Shown piece after piece: positions 37,901 to 49,554 of a stretch of DNA of 64,000 bases; position 1 is the stretch's first letter, and each line of letters begins with the position of its first letter. This DNA comes from Coriaria nepalensis (Eukaryota; Streptophyta; Magnoliopsida; Cucurbitales; Coriariaceae). Made by a program: the position numbers and the translations under genes. The notes beneath the pieces were generated by a model. The model searched no databases. It saw only the letters and a list, made by a program, of their open reading frames with translations, and was not told the DNA's origin. The stretch spans positions 23,033,501-23,097,500 of the forward strand of contig CP114481.1 of NCBI GenBank assembly GCA_027186245.1, in the 5' to 3' direction.

Positions 37901-39736
37901 GTCATGAACGAAAGTCATGTTTAAAGGCCGAATTTCGTTCGAAGTGATTTAGAATGATTTACTGACTAAAAGAGACGCAAAAATATGAATTTAAGGCTAA
38001 AAAATGCATAGTTGCCATCAATAGATCAATTGCAAGTTATGCATGAAAGTCACGTTTTAAATGCAAAAAGGGAATTGGTTCGAAGTGCCTTCAAACAATT
38101 TAATGATTGAAAAGACTGAGTGATATGCTTTTTAATTGTAAAATAATGTACTGTTGTCTTCAGTAGATTCATTGCAGGTTATGTAAGAAAATAATGTTTG
38201 AAGGGCGAAAATAGAATTCGTTCGAATTAATTTAAAATGATTTAATGACTAGAAGAGACTCAGTGACATGACTTTCAAGCTAAACAAATGCATTGTTGCC
38301 TATAATAGATCAACTGCAAGTCATGAACGAAAGTCATGTTTAAAGGCCGAATTTAGTTCGAAGTGATTTAGAATGATTTACTGACTAAAAGAGACGCAAA
38401 AATATGACTTTAAGGCTAAAAAATGCATAGTTGCCATCAATAGATCAATTGCAAGTTATGCGTTAAAGTCGCGTTTTAAATGCAAAAAGAGAATTGGTTC
38501 GAAGTGCCTTCAAACAAGTTAATGATTGAAAAGACTGAGTGATATGCTTTTTAATGGTAAAATAATGTATTGTTGCCTTCAGTAGATTAATTGCAGGTTA
38601 TGGAAGAAAATACTGTTTGAAGGGCGAAAATAGAATTCGTTCGAATTAATTGAGAATGATTTAATGACTAGAAGAGACTCAGTGACATGACTTTAAGGCT
38701 AAACAAATGCATTGTTGCCTATAATAGATCAACTTCAAGTTATGCACGAAAGTCTTGTTTAAAGGTCGAATTTCGTTCGAAGTGATTTAGAATGATTTAC
38801 TGACTAAAAGAGATGCAAAAATAAGACTTTAAGGCTAAAAAAATGAATAGTTGCCTTCAATAGATCAATTGCAAGTTATGCATGAAAGTCGCGTTTTAAA
38901 TGTAAAAGGAGAATAGGTTCGAAGTGCCTTCAAACAATTTAATGATTGAAAAGACTGAGTGATATGCTTTTTAATTGTAAAATAATGTACTGTTGTCTTC
39001 AGTAGATTCATTGCAGGTTATGTAAGAAAATAATGTTTGAAGGGCGAAAATAGAATTCGTTCGAATTAATTTAGAATGATTTAATGACTAGAAGAGACTC
39101 AGTAACATGACTTTATGGCTAAACAAGTGCATTGTTGCCTATAATAGATCAGCTGCAAGTTATGCATGAATGTCTTGTTTAAAGGTCGAATTTCGTTCGA
39201 AGTGATTTAGAATGATTTATTGACTAAGAGAGATGCAAAAATATGACTTTAAGGATAAAAAATGCATAGGTGCCAGCAATAGATCAATTGCAACTTTTAC
39301 ATGAAAGTCGCGTTTTAAATGCAAAAAGAGAATTGGTTCGAAGTGCCTTCAAACAATTTAATGATTGAAAAGACTGAGTGATATGCTTTTTAATGGTAAA
39401 ATAATGCACTGTTGCCTTTAGTAGATTAATTGCAGGTTATGGAAGAAAATAATGTTTGTAGGGCGAAAATAGAATTCGTTCGAATTAATTTAGATTGATT
39501 TAATGACTAGAAGAAACTCAGTTACATGACTTTAAGGTTAAACAAATGCATTGTTGCCTTCGGTAGATTAATTGCAAGTTATGTAAGAAAATAATGTTTG
39601 AAGGGCGAAAATAGAATTCGTTCGAATTAATTTAGAATGATTTAATGACTAGAAGAGACTCAGTGACATGACTTTAAGGCTAAACAAATGCATTGTTGCC
39701 TATAATAGATCAACTTCAAGTTATGCACGAAAGTCT
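34985..39736 (+). repeat. 4,752-bp higher-order repeat, copy 1
   Basis: The longest period in the window, 4,752 bp, equal to 34 subunits: eleven A-B-C trimers plus one extra A/C chimera (39,472-39,613). It was measured from GACGTGCC in C at 35,151, 39,903 and 44,655. The left edge is placed where GTCATG (34,981) and GTCTTG (39,733) still differ and everything to the right agrees. In all lines compared with copy 2 (about half the length) I saw no difference. Private markers include ACAAACAAAAATGCATAGG, GATATAATGATTAGAAG, AGGATAGAAAACTGAATAG and TTATGCGTTAAAGTC. Confidence 0.93.
39472..39613 (+). repeat. A/C chimeric subunit, in register
   Basis: Starts as A (GAATTCGTTCGAATTAATTT, with AGAAGAAACTCAGTTACATG) and switches after GCATTGTTGCCTTC to the end of C (GGTAGATTAATTGCAAGTTATG). 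The hybrid is 142 bp and is followed by a normal A at 39,614. It adds a single subunit to the 11 trimers of the HOR. Because it sits in the copied block it recurs at 44,224 and 46,043. Confidence 0.9.
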
Positions 39737-42700
39737 TGTTTAAAGGTCGAATTTCGTTCGAAGTGATTTAGAATGATTTACTGACGAAAAGAGATGCAAA
39801 AATAAGACTTTAAGGCTAAAAAAATGAATAGTTGCCTTCAATAGATCAATTGCAAGTTATGCATGAAAGTCGCGTTTTAAATGTAAAAGGAGAATAGGTT
39901 CGACGTGCCTTCAAACAATTTAATGATTGAAAAGACTGAGTGATATGCTTTTTAATTGTAAAATAATGTACTGTTGTCTTCAGTAGATTGATTGCAGGTT
40001 ATGTAAGAAAATACTGTTTGAAGGGCGAAAATAGAATTCGTTCGAATTAATTTAGAATGATTTAATGACTAGAAGAGACTCAGTGACATGACTTTATGGC
40101 TAAACAAGTGCATTGTTGCCTATAATAGATCAGCTGCAAGTTATGCATGAATGTCTTGTTTAAAGGTCGAATTTCGTTCGAAGTGATTTAGAATGATTTA
40201 TTGACTAAGAGAGATGCAAAAATATGACTTTAAGGATAAAAAATGCATAGGTGCCAGCAATAGATCAATTGCAACTTATACATGAAAGTCGCGTTTTAAA
40301 TGCAAAAAGAGAATTGGTTCGAAGTGCCTTCAAACAATTTAATAGTGAAAAAAATGAGTGATATGCTTTTTATTGCTAAAATAATGCATTGTTGTCTTCA
40401 GTAGATTGATTGCAAGTTATGGAAGAAAATAATGTTTGAAGGGCGAGAATAGAATTCATTCGAATTAATTTAGAATGATTTAATGACTAGAAGAGACTCA
40501 GTGACATGACTTTAAGGCTAAACAAATGCATTGTTGTCTATAATAGATCAACTGCAAGTTATGCACGAAAGTCATGTTTAAAGGCCGAATTTCGTTCGAA
40601 GTGATTTAGAATGATTTACTGACTAAAAGAGATGCAAAAATATGACTTTAAGGCTAAAAAATGCATAGTTGCCATCAATTGATCAATTGCAAGTTAAGCA
40701 TTAAAGTCACGTTTTAAATGCAAAAAGAGAATTGGTTCGAAGTGCCTTCAAACAATTTAATGATTGAAAAGACTGAGTGATATGCTTTTTAATGGTAAAA
40801 TAATGTATTGTTGCCTTCAGTAGATTAATTGCAGGTTATGGAAGAAAATAATGTTTGTAGGGCGAAAATAGAATTCGTTCGAATTAATTTAGAATGATTT
40901 AATGACTAGAAGAGACTCAGTGACATGACTTTAAGGCTAAACAAATGCATTGTTGCCTATAATAGATCAACTGCAAGTTATGCACCAAAGTCTTGTTTAA
41001 AGGCCGAATTTCGTTCGAAGTGATTTAGAATGATTTACTGACTAAAAGAGACGCAAAAATATGTAATTAACAAACAAAAATGCATAGGTGCCAGCAATCG
41101 ATTAATCGCAACTTATGCATGAAAGTCGCGTTTTAAATGCAAAAAGAGAATTGGTTCGAAGTGCCTTCAAACAATTTAATGATTGAAAAGACTGAGTGAT
41201 ATGCTTTTTAATGCTAAAATAATGCATTGTTGTCTTCAGTAGATTAATTGAAAGTTATGTAAGAAAATAATGTTTGAAGGGCGAAAATAGAATTCGTTCG
41301 AATTAATTTAGAATGATATAATGATTAGAAGAGACTCAGAGACATGACTTTCAAGCAAAACAAATGCATTACTGCCTATAATAGATCAACTGCAAGTCAT
41401 GAACGAAAGTCATGTTTAAAGGCCAAATTTCGTTCGAAGTGATTTAGAATGATTTACTGACTAAAAGAGACCCAAAAATATGACTTTAAGGCTAAAAAAT
41501 GCATACTTGCCATCAATAGATCAATTGCTAGTTATGCATGAAAGTCGCGTTTTAAATGCAAAAAAAGAATTGGTACGAAGTGCCTTCAAACAATTTAATA
41601 ATTGAAAAGACTGAGTGATATGCTTTTTAATGCAAAAATAATGCATTGTTGTCTTCAATAGATTGATTGAAAGTTATGTAAGAAAATAATGTTTGAAGAG
41701 CGAAAATAGAATTCGTTCGAATTAATTTAGAATGATTTAATGACTAGAAGAGACACAGTGACATGACTTTAAGGCTAAACAAATGCATTGTTGCCTATAA
41801 TAGATCAACTGCAAGTTATGCACGAAAGTCTTGTTTAAAGGCCGAATTTCGTTCGAAGTGATTTAGAATGATTTACTGACTAAAAGAGACGCAAAAATAT
41901 GTAATTAACAATAAAAAATGCATAGGTGCCAGCAATCGATCAATCGCAACTTATGCATGAAAGTCGCGTTTTAAATGCAAAAAGAGAATTGGTTCGAAGT
42001 GCCTTCAAACAATTTAATGATTGAAAAGACTGAGTGATATGCTTTTTAATGCTAAAATAATGCATTGTTGTCTTCAGTAGATTAATTGAAAGTTATGTAA
42101 GAAAATAATGTTTGAAGGGCGAAAATAGAATTCGTTCGAATTAACTTAGAATGATTTAATGACTAGAAGAGACTCAGTGACATGACTTTCAAGTAAAAAA
42201 ATGCATTGTTGCCTATAATAGATCAACTGCAAGTCATGAACGAAAGTCATGTTCAAAGGCCGAATTTCGTTCGAAGTGATTTAGAATGATTTACTGACTA
42301 AAAGAGACGGAAAAATATGACATTAAGGATAGAAAACTGAATAGTTGACTTCAATAGATCAATTGTAAGTTATGCATGAAAGTCGCGTTTTAAATGCAAA
42401 AAGAGAATTTGTTCGAAGTGCCTTCAAACAATTTAATGATTAAAAAGACTGAGTGATATGCTTTTTAATGCTAAAATAATGCATTGTTGTCTTCAGTAGA
42501 TTAATTGAAAGTTATGTAAGAAAATAATGTTCGAAGGGCGAAAATAGAATTCGTTCGAATTAATTTAGAATGATTTAATGACTAGAAGAGACTCAGTGAC
42601 ATGACTTTCAGGCTAAACAAATGCATTGTTGCCTATAATAGATCAACTGCAAGTCATGAACGAAAGTCATGTTTAAAGGCCGAATTTCGTTCGAAGTGAT

Positions 42701-44488
42701 TTAGAATGATTTACTGACTAAAAGAGACGCAAAAATATGAATTTAAGGCTAAAAAATGCATAGTTGCCATCAATAGATCAATTGCAAGTTATGCATGAAA
42801 GTCACGTTTTAAATGCAAAAAGGGAATTGGTTCGAAGTGCCTTCAAACAATTTAATGATTGAAAAGACTGAGTGATATGCTTTTTAATTGTAAAATAATG
42901 TACTGTTGTCTTCAGTAGATTCATTGCAGGTTATGTAAGAAAATAATGTTTGAAGGGCGAAAATAGAATTCGTTCGAATTAATTTAAAATGATTTAATGA
43001 CTAGAAGAGACTCAGTGACATGACTTTCAAGCTAAACAAATGCATTGTTGCCTATAATAGATCAACTGCAAGTCATGAACGAAAGTCATGTTTAAAGGCC
43101 GAATTTAGTTCGAAGTGATTTAGAATGATTTACTGACTAAAAGAGACGCAAAAATATGACTTTAAGGCTAAAAAATGCATAGTTGCCATCAATAGATCAA
43201 TTGCAAGTTATGCGTTAAAGTCGCGTTTTAAATGCAAAAAGAGAATTGGTTCGAAGTGCCTTCAAACAAGTTAATGATTGAAAAGACTGAGTGATATGCT
43301 TTTTAATGGTAAAATAATGTATTGTTGCCTTCAGTAGATTAATTGCAGGTTATGGAAGAAAATACTGTTTGAAGGGCGAAAATAGAATTCGTTCGAATTA
43401 ATTGAGAATGATTTAATGACTAGAAGAGACTCAGTGACATGACTTTAAGGCTAAACAAATGCATTGTTGCCTATAATAGATCAACTTCAAGTTATGCACG
43501 AAAGTCTTGTTTAAAGGTCGAATTTCGTTCGAAGTGATTTAGAATGATTTACTGACTAAAAGAGATGCAAAAATAAGACTTTAAGGCTAAAAAAATGAAT
43601 AGTTGCCTTCAATAGATCAATTGCAAGTTATGCATGAAAGTCGCGTTTTAAATGTAAAAGGAGAATAGGTTCGAAGTGCCTTCAAACAATTTAATGATTG
43701 AAAAGACTGAGTGATATGCTTTTTAATTGTAAAATAATGTACTGTTGTCTTCAGTAGATTCATTGCAGGTTATGTAAGAAAATAATGTTTGAAGGGCGAA
43801 AATAGAATTCGTTCGAATTAATTTAGAATGATTTAATGACTAGAAGAGACTCAGTAACATGACTTTATGGCTAAACAAGTGCATTGTTGCCTATAATAGA
43901 TCAGCTGCAAGTTATGCATGAATGTCTTGTTTAAAGGTCGAATTTCGTTCGAAGTGATTTAGAATGATTTATTGACTAAGAGAGATGCAAAAATATGACT
44001 TTAAGGATAAAAAATGCATAGGTGCCAGCAATAGATCAATTGCAACTTTTACATGAAAGTCGCGTTTTAAATGCAAAAAGAGAATTGGTTCGAAGTGCCT
44101 TCAAACAATTTAATGATTGAAAAGACTGAGTGATATGCTTTTTAATGGTAAAATAATGCACTGTTGCCTTTAGTAGATTAATTGCAGGTTATGGAAGAAA
44201 ATAATGTTTGTAGGGCGAAAATAGAATTCGTTCGAATTAATTTAGATTGATTTAATGACTAGAAGAAACTCAGTTACATGACTTTAAGGTTAAACAAATG
44301 CATTGTTGCCTTCGGTAGATTAATTGCAAGTTATGTAAGAAAATAATGTTTGAAGGGCGAAAATAGAATTCGTTCGAATTAATTTAGAATGATTTAATGA
44401 CTAGAAGAGACTCAGTGACATGACTTTAAGGCTAAACAAATGCATTGTTGCCTATAATAGATCAACTTCAAGTTATGCACGAAAGTCT
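39737..44488 (+). repeat. 4,752-bp higher-order repeat, copy 2
   Basis: Second copy, with the same 34 subunits in the same order and the same private variants, including ACAAACAAAAATGC near 41,070 and AGGATAGAAAACTG near 42,327. No base difference from copy 1 was found in the lines checked. Such identity in a satellite means either very recent duplication or sequence conversion; an assembly duplication must also be considered. Confidence 0.93.
44224..44365 (+). repeat. A/C chimeric subunit, HOR copy 2
   Basis: Exact positional counterpart of 39,472-39,613, 4,752 bp downstream, with the same junction after TTGCCTTC and the same AGAAGAAACTCAGTTACATG variant. Confidence 0.9.
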
Positions 44489-45384
44489 TGTTTAAAGGTC
44501 GAATTTCGTTCGAAGTGATTTAGAATGATTTACTGACGAAAAGAGATGCAAAAATAAGACTTTAAGGCTAAAAAAATGAATAGTTGCCTTCAATAGATCA
44601 ATTGCAAGTTATGCATGAAAGTCGCGTTTTAAATGTAAAAGGAGAATAGGTTCGACGTGCCTTCAAACAATTTAATGATTGAAAAGACTGAGTGATATGC
44701 TTTTTAATTGTAAAATAATGTACTGTTGTCTTCAGTAGATTGATTGCAGGTTATGTAAGAAAATACTGTTTGAAGGGCGAAAATAGAATTCGTTCGAATT
44801 AATTTAGAATGATTTAATGACTAGAAGAGACTCAGTGACATGACTTTATGGCTAAACAAGTGCATTGTTGCCTATAATAGATCAGCTGCAAGTTATGCAT
44901 GAATGTCTTGTTTAAAGGTCGAATTTCGTTCGAAGTGATTTAGAATGATTTATTGACTAAGAGAGATGCAAAAATATGACTTTAAGGATAAAAAATGCAT
45001 AGGTGCCAGCAATAGATCAATTGCAACTTATACATGAAAGTCGCGTTTTAAATGCAAAAAGAGAATTGGTTCGAAGTGCCTTCAAACAATTTAATAGTGA
45101 AAAAAATGAGTGATATGCTTTTTATTGCTAAAATAATGCATTGTTGTCTTCAGTAGATTGATTGCAAGTTATGGAAGAAAATAATGTTTGAAGGGCGAGA
45201 ATAGAATTCATTCGAATTAATTTAGAATGATTTAATGACTAGAAGAGACTCAGTGACATGACTTTAAGGCTAAACAAATGCATTGTTGTCTATAATAGAT
45301 CAACTGCAAGTTATGCACGAAAGTCATGTTTAAAGGCCGAATTTCGTTCGAAGTGATTTAGAATGATTTACTGACTAAAAGAGA
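44489..45384 (+). repeat. 4,752-bp higher-order repeat, partial copy 3
   Basis: About 896 bp of a third copy, ending at the base after GAGA at 45,384. The next base is C, where copies 1 and 2 (35,881 and 40,633) read GATGCAAAAATATGACTTT. Beyond this point the sequence becomes an unrelated member of subfamily II. The cut falls inside a B subunit. Confidence 0.9.
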
Positions 45385-46819
45385 CGAAAAAATATGACAT
45401 TAAGGCTAAAAAAATGAATAGTTGAATTCAATAGATCAATTGCAGGTTATGCAAGAAAATAGCGTTGTAAATGCAAAAAGAGAATTGGTTCGAAGTGCCT
45501 TCAAACAATTTAATGATTGAAAAGACTGAGTGATATGCTTTTTAATGCTAAAATAATGCATTGTTGTCTTCAGTAGATTAATTGAAAGTTATGTAAGAAA
45601 ATAATGTTTGAAGGGCGAAAATAGAATTCGTTCGAATTAATTTAGAATGATTTAATGACTAGAAGAGACTCAGTGACATGACTTTCAAGCTAAACAAATG
45701 CATTGTCGCCTATAATAGATCAACTGCAAGTTATGCATGAAAGTCTTGTTTAAAGCCCGAATTTCGTTCGAAGTGATTTAGAATGATTTACTGACTAAAA
45801 GAGACGCAAAAATATGACTTTAAGGCTAAAAAATGCATAGTTGCCATCAATAGATCAATTGCAAGTTATGCATTAAAGTCGCGTTTTAAATGCAAAAAGA
45901 GAATTAGTTCGAAGTGCCTTCAAACAATTTAATGATTGAAAAGACTGAGTGATATGCTTTTTAATGGTAAAATAATGCACTGTTGCCTTTAGTAGATTAA
46001 TTGCAGGTTATGGAAGAAAATAATGTTTGTAGGGCGAAAATAGAATTCGTTCGAATTAATTTAGATTGATTTAATGACTAGAAGAAACTCAGTTACATGA
46101 CTTTAAGGTTAAACAAATGCATTGTTGCCTTCGGTAGATTAATTGCAAGTTATGTAAGAAAATAATGTTTGAAGGGCGAAAATAGAATTCGTTCGAATTA
46201 ATTTGGAATGATTTAATGACTAGAAGAGACTCAGTGACATGACTTTAAGGCTAAACAAATGCATTGTTGCCTATAATAGATCAACTTCAAGTTATGCACG
46301 AAAGTCTTGTTTAAAGGTCGAATTTCGTTCGAAGTGATTTAGAATGATTTACTGACGAAAAGAGATGCAAAAATAAGACTTTAAGGCTAAAAAAATGAAT
46401 AGTTGCCTTCAATAGATCAATTGCAAGTTATGCATGAAAGTCGCGTTTTAAATGTAAAAGGAGAATAGGTTCGACGTGCCTTCAAACAATTTAATGATTG
46501 AAAAGACTGAGTGATATGCTTTTTAATTGTAAAATAATGTACTGTTGTCTTCAGTAGATTCATTGCAGGTTATGTAAGAAAATACTGTTTGAAGGGCGAA
46601 AATAGAATTCGTTCGAATTAATTTAGAATGATTTAATGACTAGAAGAGACTCAGTGACATGACTTTATGGCTAAACAAGTGCATTGTTGCCTATAATAGA
46701 TCAGCTGCAAGTTATGCATGAATGTCTTGTTTAAAGGTCGAATTTCGTTCGAAGTGATTTAGAATGATTTATTGACTAAGAGAGATGCAAAAATATGACT
46801 TTAAGGATAAAAAATGCAT
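45385..46819 (+). repeat. Junction region after the 4,752-bp HOR
   Basis: Subfamily II units joining the HOR to the next large block. The first B contains a patch that looks like C (GGTTATGCAAGAAAATAGCG near 45,445) and an extra EcoRI site (TTGAATTCAATAG at 45,424). From about 45,907 to 46,839 the sequence matches 44,088-45,020 at an offset of 1,819 bp, with rare differences such as CAGTAGATTCATTG versus CAGTAGATTGATTG. Confidence 0.82.
46043..46184 (+). repeat. A/C chimeric subunit, third occurrence
   Basis: Same chimera 1,819 bp after the one at 44,224. It belongs to a 0.93-kb stretch (about 45,907-46,839) that matches 44,088-45,020, so part of the HOR was carried past the end of partial copy 3. 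The following A has TTTGGAATG instead of TTTAGAATG, a small difference from the source. Confidence 0.88.
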
Positions 46820-47023
46820 AGGTGCCAGCAATAGATCAATCGCAACTTATACATGAAAGTCGCGTTTTAAATGCAAAAAGAGAATTGGTTCGAAGTGCCT
46901 TCAAACAATTTAATGATTGAAAAGACTGAGTGATATGCTTTTTAATGCTAAAATAATGCATTGTTGTCTTCAGTAGATTAATTGCAAGTTATGTAAGAAA
47001 ATAATGTTTGAAGGGCGAAAATA

Positions 47024-47443
47024 GAATTCGTTCGAATTAATTTAGAATGATTTAATGACTAGAAGAGACTCAGTGACATGACTTTAAGCCTAAACAAATG
47101 CATTGTTGCCTATAATAGATCAACTGCAAGTTATGCACGAAAGTCATGTTTAAAGGCCGAATTTCGTTCGAAGTGATTTAGAATGATTTACTGACTAAAA
47201 GAGACGCAAAAATATGACATTAAGGCTAAAAAAATGAATAGTTGACTTCAATAGATCAATTGCAAGTTATGCATGAAAGTCGCGTTTTAAATGCAAAAAG
47301 AGAATTTGTTCGAAGTGCCTTCAAACAATTTAATGATTAAAAAGACTGAGTGATATGCTTTTTAATGCTAAAATAATGCATTGTTGTCTTCAGTATATTA
47401 ATTGAAAGTTATGTAAGAAAATAATGTTTGAAGGGCGTAAATT
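47024..47443 (+). repeat. Typical subfamily II trimer (A-B-C, 420 bp)
   Basis: A reference unit for the right four-fifths of the window: A is 47024-47158 (135 bp), B is 47159-47301 (143 bp) and C is 47302-47443 (142 bp). The diagnostic difference from subfamily I is in A, where TTGCCTATAATAGATC replaces TTGCCTTCAATAGATC. B has GCAAAAATATGACATT rather than the frequent subfamily I GCAATAATATGACTTT or GCAATAATATGACAGT. C in this copy ends with the common GAAGGGCGTAAATTG variant, shared with the distant copy near 59468. Confidence 0.9.
47025..47038. other. Dyad AATTCG-TT-CGAATT at the start of A (example)
   Basis: Every intact A subunit begins with two 6-bp inverted arms around TT, overlapping the EcoRI site GAATTC. 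It recurs about every 420 bp throughout the window, with occasional damage such as GAATTCATTCG, GAATTCATTTG and GAATTCAGTAG. B and C lack the dyad because their starts read GAATTTCG and GAATTGG. A role as a protein site is possible but unsupported. Confidence 0.6.
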
Positions 47444-48702
47444 GAATTCGTTCGAATTAATTTAGAATGATTTAATGACTAGAAGAGACTCAGTGACATG
47501 ACTTTCAGGCTAAACAAATGCATTGTTGCCTATAATAGATCAACTGCAAGTCATGAACGAAAGTCATGTTTAAAGGCCGAATTTCGTTCGAAGTTATTTA
47601 GATTGATTTACTGACTAAAAGAGACGCAAAAATATGACCTTAAGGCTAAAAAATGCATAGTTGCCATCAATAGATCAATTGCAAGTTATGCATTAAAGTC
47701 GCGTCTTAAATGCAAAAAGAGAATTAGTTCGAAGTGCCTTAAAGCAATTTAATGATTGAAAAGACTGAGTGATATGCTTTTTAATGGTAAAATAATGTAT
47801 TGTTGCCTTTAGTAGATTAATTGCAGGTTATGGAAGAAAATAATGTTTGAAGGGCGAAAATAGAATTCGTTCGAATTAATTTAGAATGATTTAATGACTA
47901 GAAGAGACTCAGTGACATGACTTTAAGGCTAAACAAATGCATTGTTGCCTATAATAGATCAACTGCAGGTTATGAACGAAAGTCATGTTTAAAGGCCGAA
48001 TTTCGTTGGAAGTGATTTAGAATGATTTACTGACTAAAAGAGACGCAAAAATATGACATTAAGGCCAAAAAAATGAATAGTTGCCTTCAAAAGATCAATT
48101 GCAAGTTATGCATAAAAGTCGCGTTTTAAAAACAAAAAGAGAATTGGTTCGAAGTGCTTTCAAACAATTTAATGATTGAAAAGACTGAGTGATATGGTTT
48201 TTAATGCTAAAATAATGCATTGTTGTCTTCGGTAGATTAATTGCAAGTTCTGTAAGAAAATAATGTTTGAAGGGCGAAAATAGAATTCGTTCGAATTAAT
48301 TTAGAATGATTTAATGACTAGAAGAGACTCAGTGACATGACTTTCAGGCTAAACAAATGCATTGTCGCCTATAATAGATCAACTTCAAGTTATGCACGAA
48401 AGTCTTGTTTAAAGGTCGAATTTCGTTCGAAGTGATTTAGAATGATTTACTGACTAAAAGAGATGCAAAAATAAGACTTTAAGGCTAAAAAAATGAATAG
48501 TTGCCTTCAATAGATCAATTGCAAGTTATGCATGAAAGTCGCGTTTTAAATGCAAAAAAAGAATTGGTACGAAGTGCCTTCAAACAATTTAATAATTGAA
48601 AAGACTGAGTGATATGCTTTTTAATGCTAAAATAATGCATTGTTGTCTTCAGTAGATTAATTGCAAGTTATGTAAGAAAATAATGTTTGAAGGGCGAAAA
48701 TA

Positions 48703-49554
48703 GAATTCGTTCGAATTAATTTAGAATGATTTAACGACTAGAAGAGACACAGTGACATGACTTTAAGGCTAAACAAATGCATTGTTGCCTATAATAGATC
48801 AAATGCAAGTTATGCACGAAAGTCGCGTTGTAAATGCAAAAAGAGAATTGGTTCGAAGTGCCTTCAAACAATTTAATGATTGAAAAAACTGAGTGATATG
48901 CTTTTTAATGCTAAAATAATGCATTGTTGTCTTCAGTAGATTAATTGCAAGTTATGTAAGAAAATAATGATTGAAGGGCGAAAATAGAATTCATTTGAAT
49001 TAATTTAGAATGATTTAACGACTAGAAGAGACACAGTGACATGACTTTAAGGCTAAACAAATGCATTGTTGCCTATAATAGATCAAATGCAAGTTATGCA
49101 CGAAAGTCGCGTTGTAAATGCAAAAATAGAATTGGTTCGAAGTGCCTTCAAACAATTTAATGATTGAAAAAACTGAGTGATATGCTTTTTAATGCTAAAA
49201 TAATGCATTGTTGTCTTCAGTAGATTAATTGCAAGTTATGTAAGAAAATAATGTTTGAAGGGCGAAAATAGAATTCGTTCGAATTAATTTAGAATGATTT
49301 AACGACTAGAAGAGACACAGTGACATGACTTTAAGGCTAAACAAATGCATTGTTGCCTATAATAGATCAAATGCAAGTTATGCACGAAAGTCGCGTTGTA
49401 AATGCAGAAAGAGAATTGGTTCGAAGTGCCTTCAAACAATTTAATGATTGAAAAAACTGAGTGATATGCTTTTTAATGCTAAAATAATGCATTGTTGTCT
49501 TCAGTAGATTAATTGCAAGTTATGTAAGAAAATAATGATTGAAGGGCGAAAATA
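48703..49554 (+). repeat. 284-bp dimer array, three copies
   Basis: Three consecutive units lack a full trimer. Each is an A/B chimera (142 bp; A up to GCACGAAAGTC, then B from GCGTTGTAAATGC) followed by a normal C (142 bp). Chimera starts are 48,703, 48,987 and 49,271, exactly 284 bp apart, and a full A resumes at 49,555. The first bases alternate: GAATTCGTTCG at 48,703 and 49,271, GAATTCATTTG at 48,987 and 49,555. C alternates likewise (TAATGATTG, TAATGTTTG), so the true repeat is a 568-bp pair. Confidence 0.92.
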
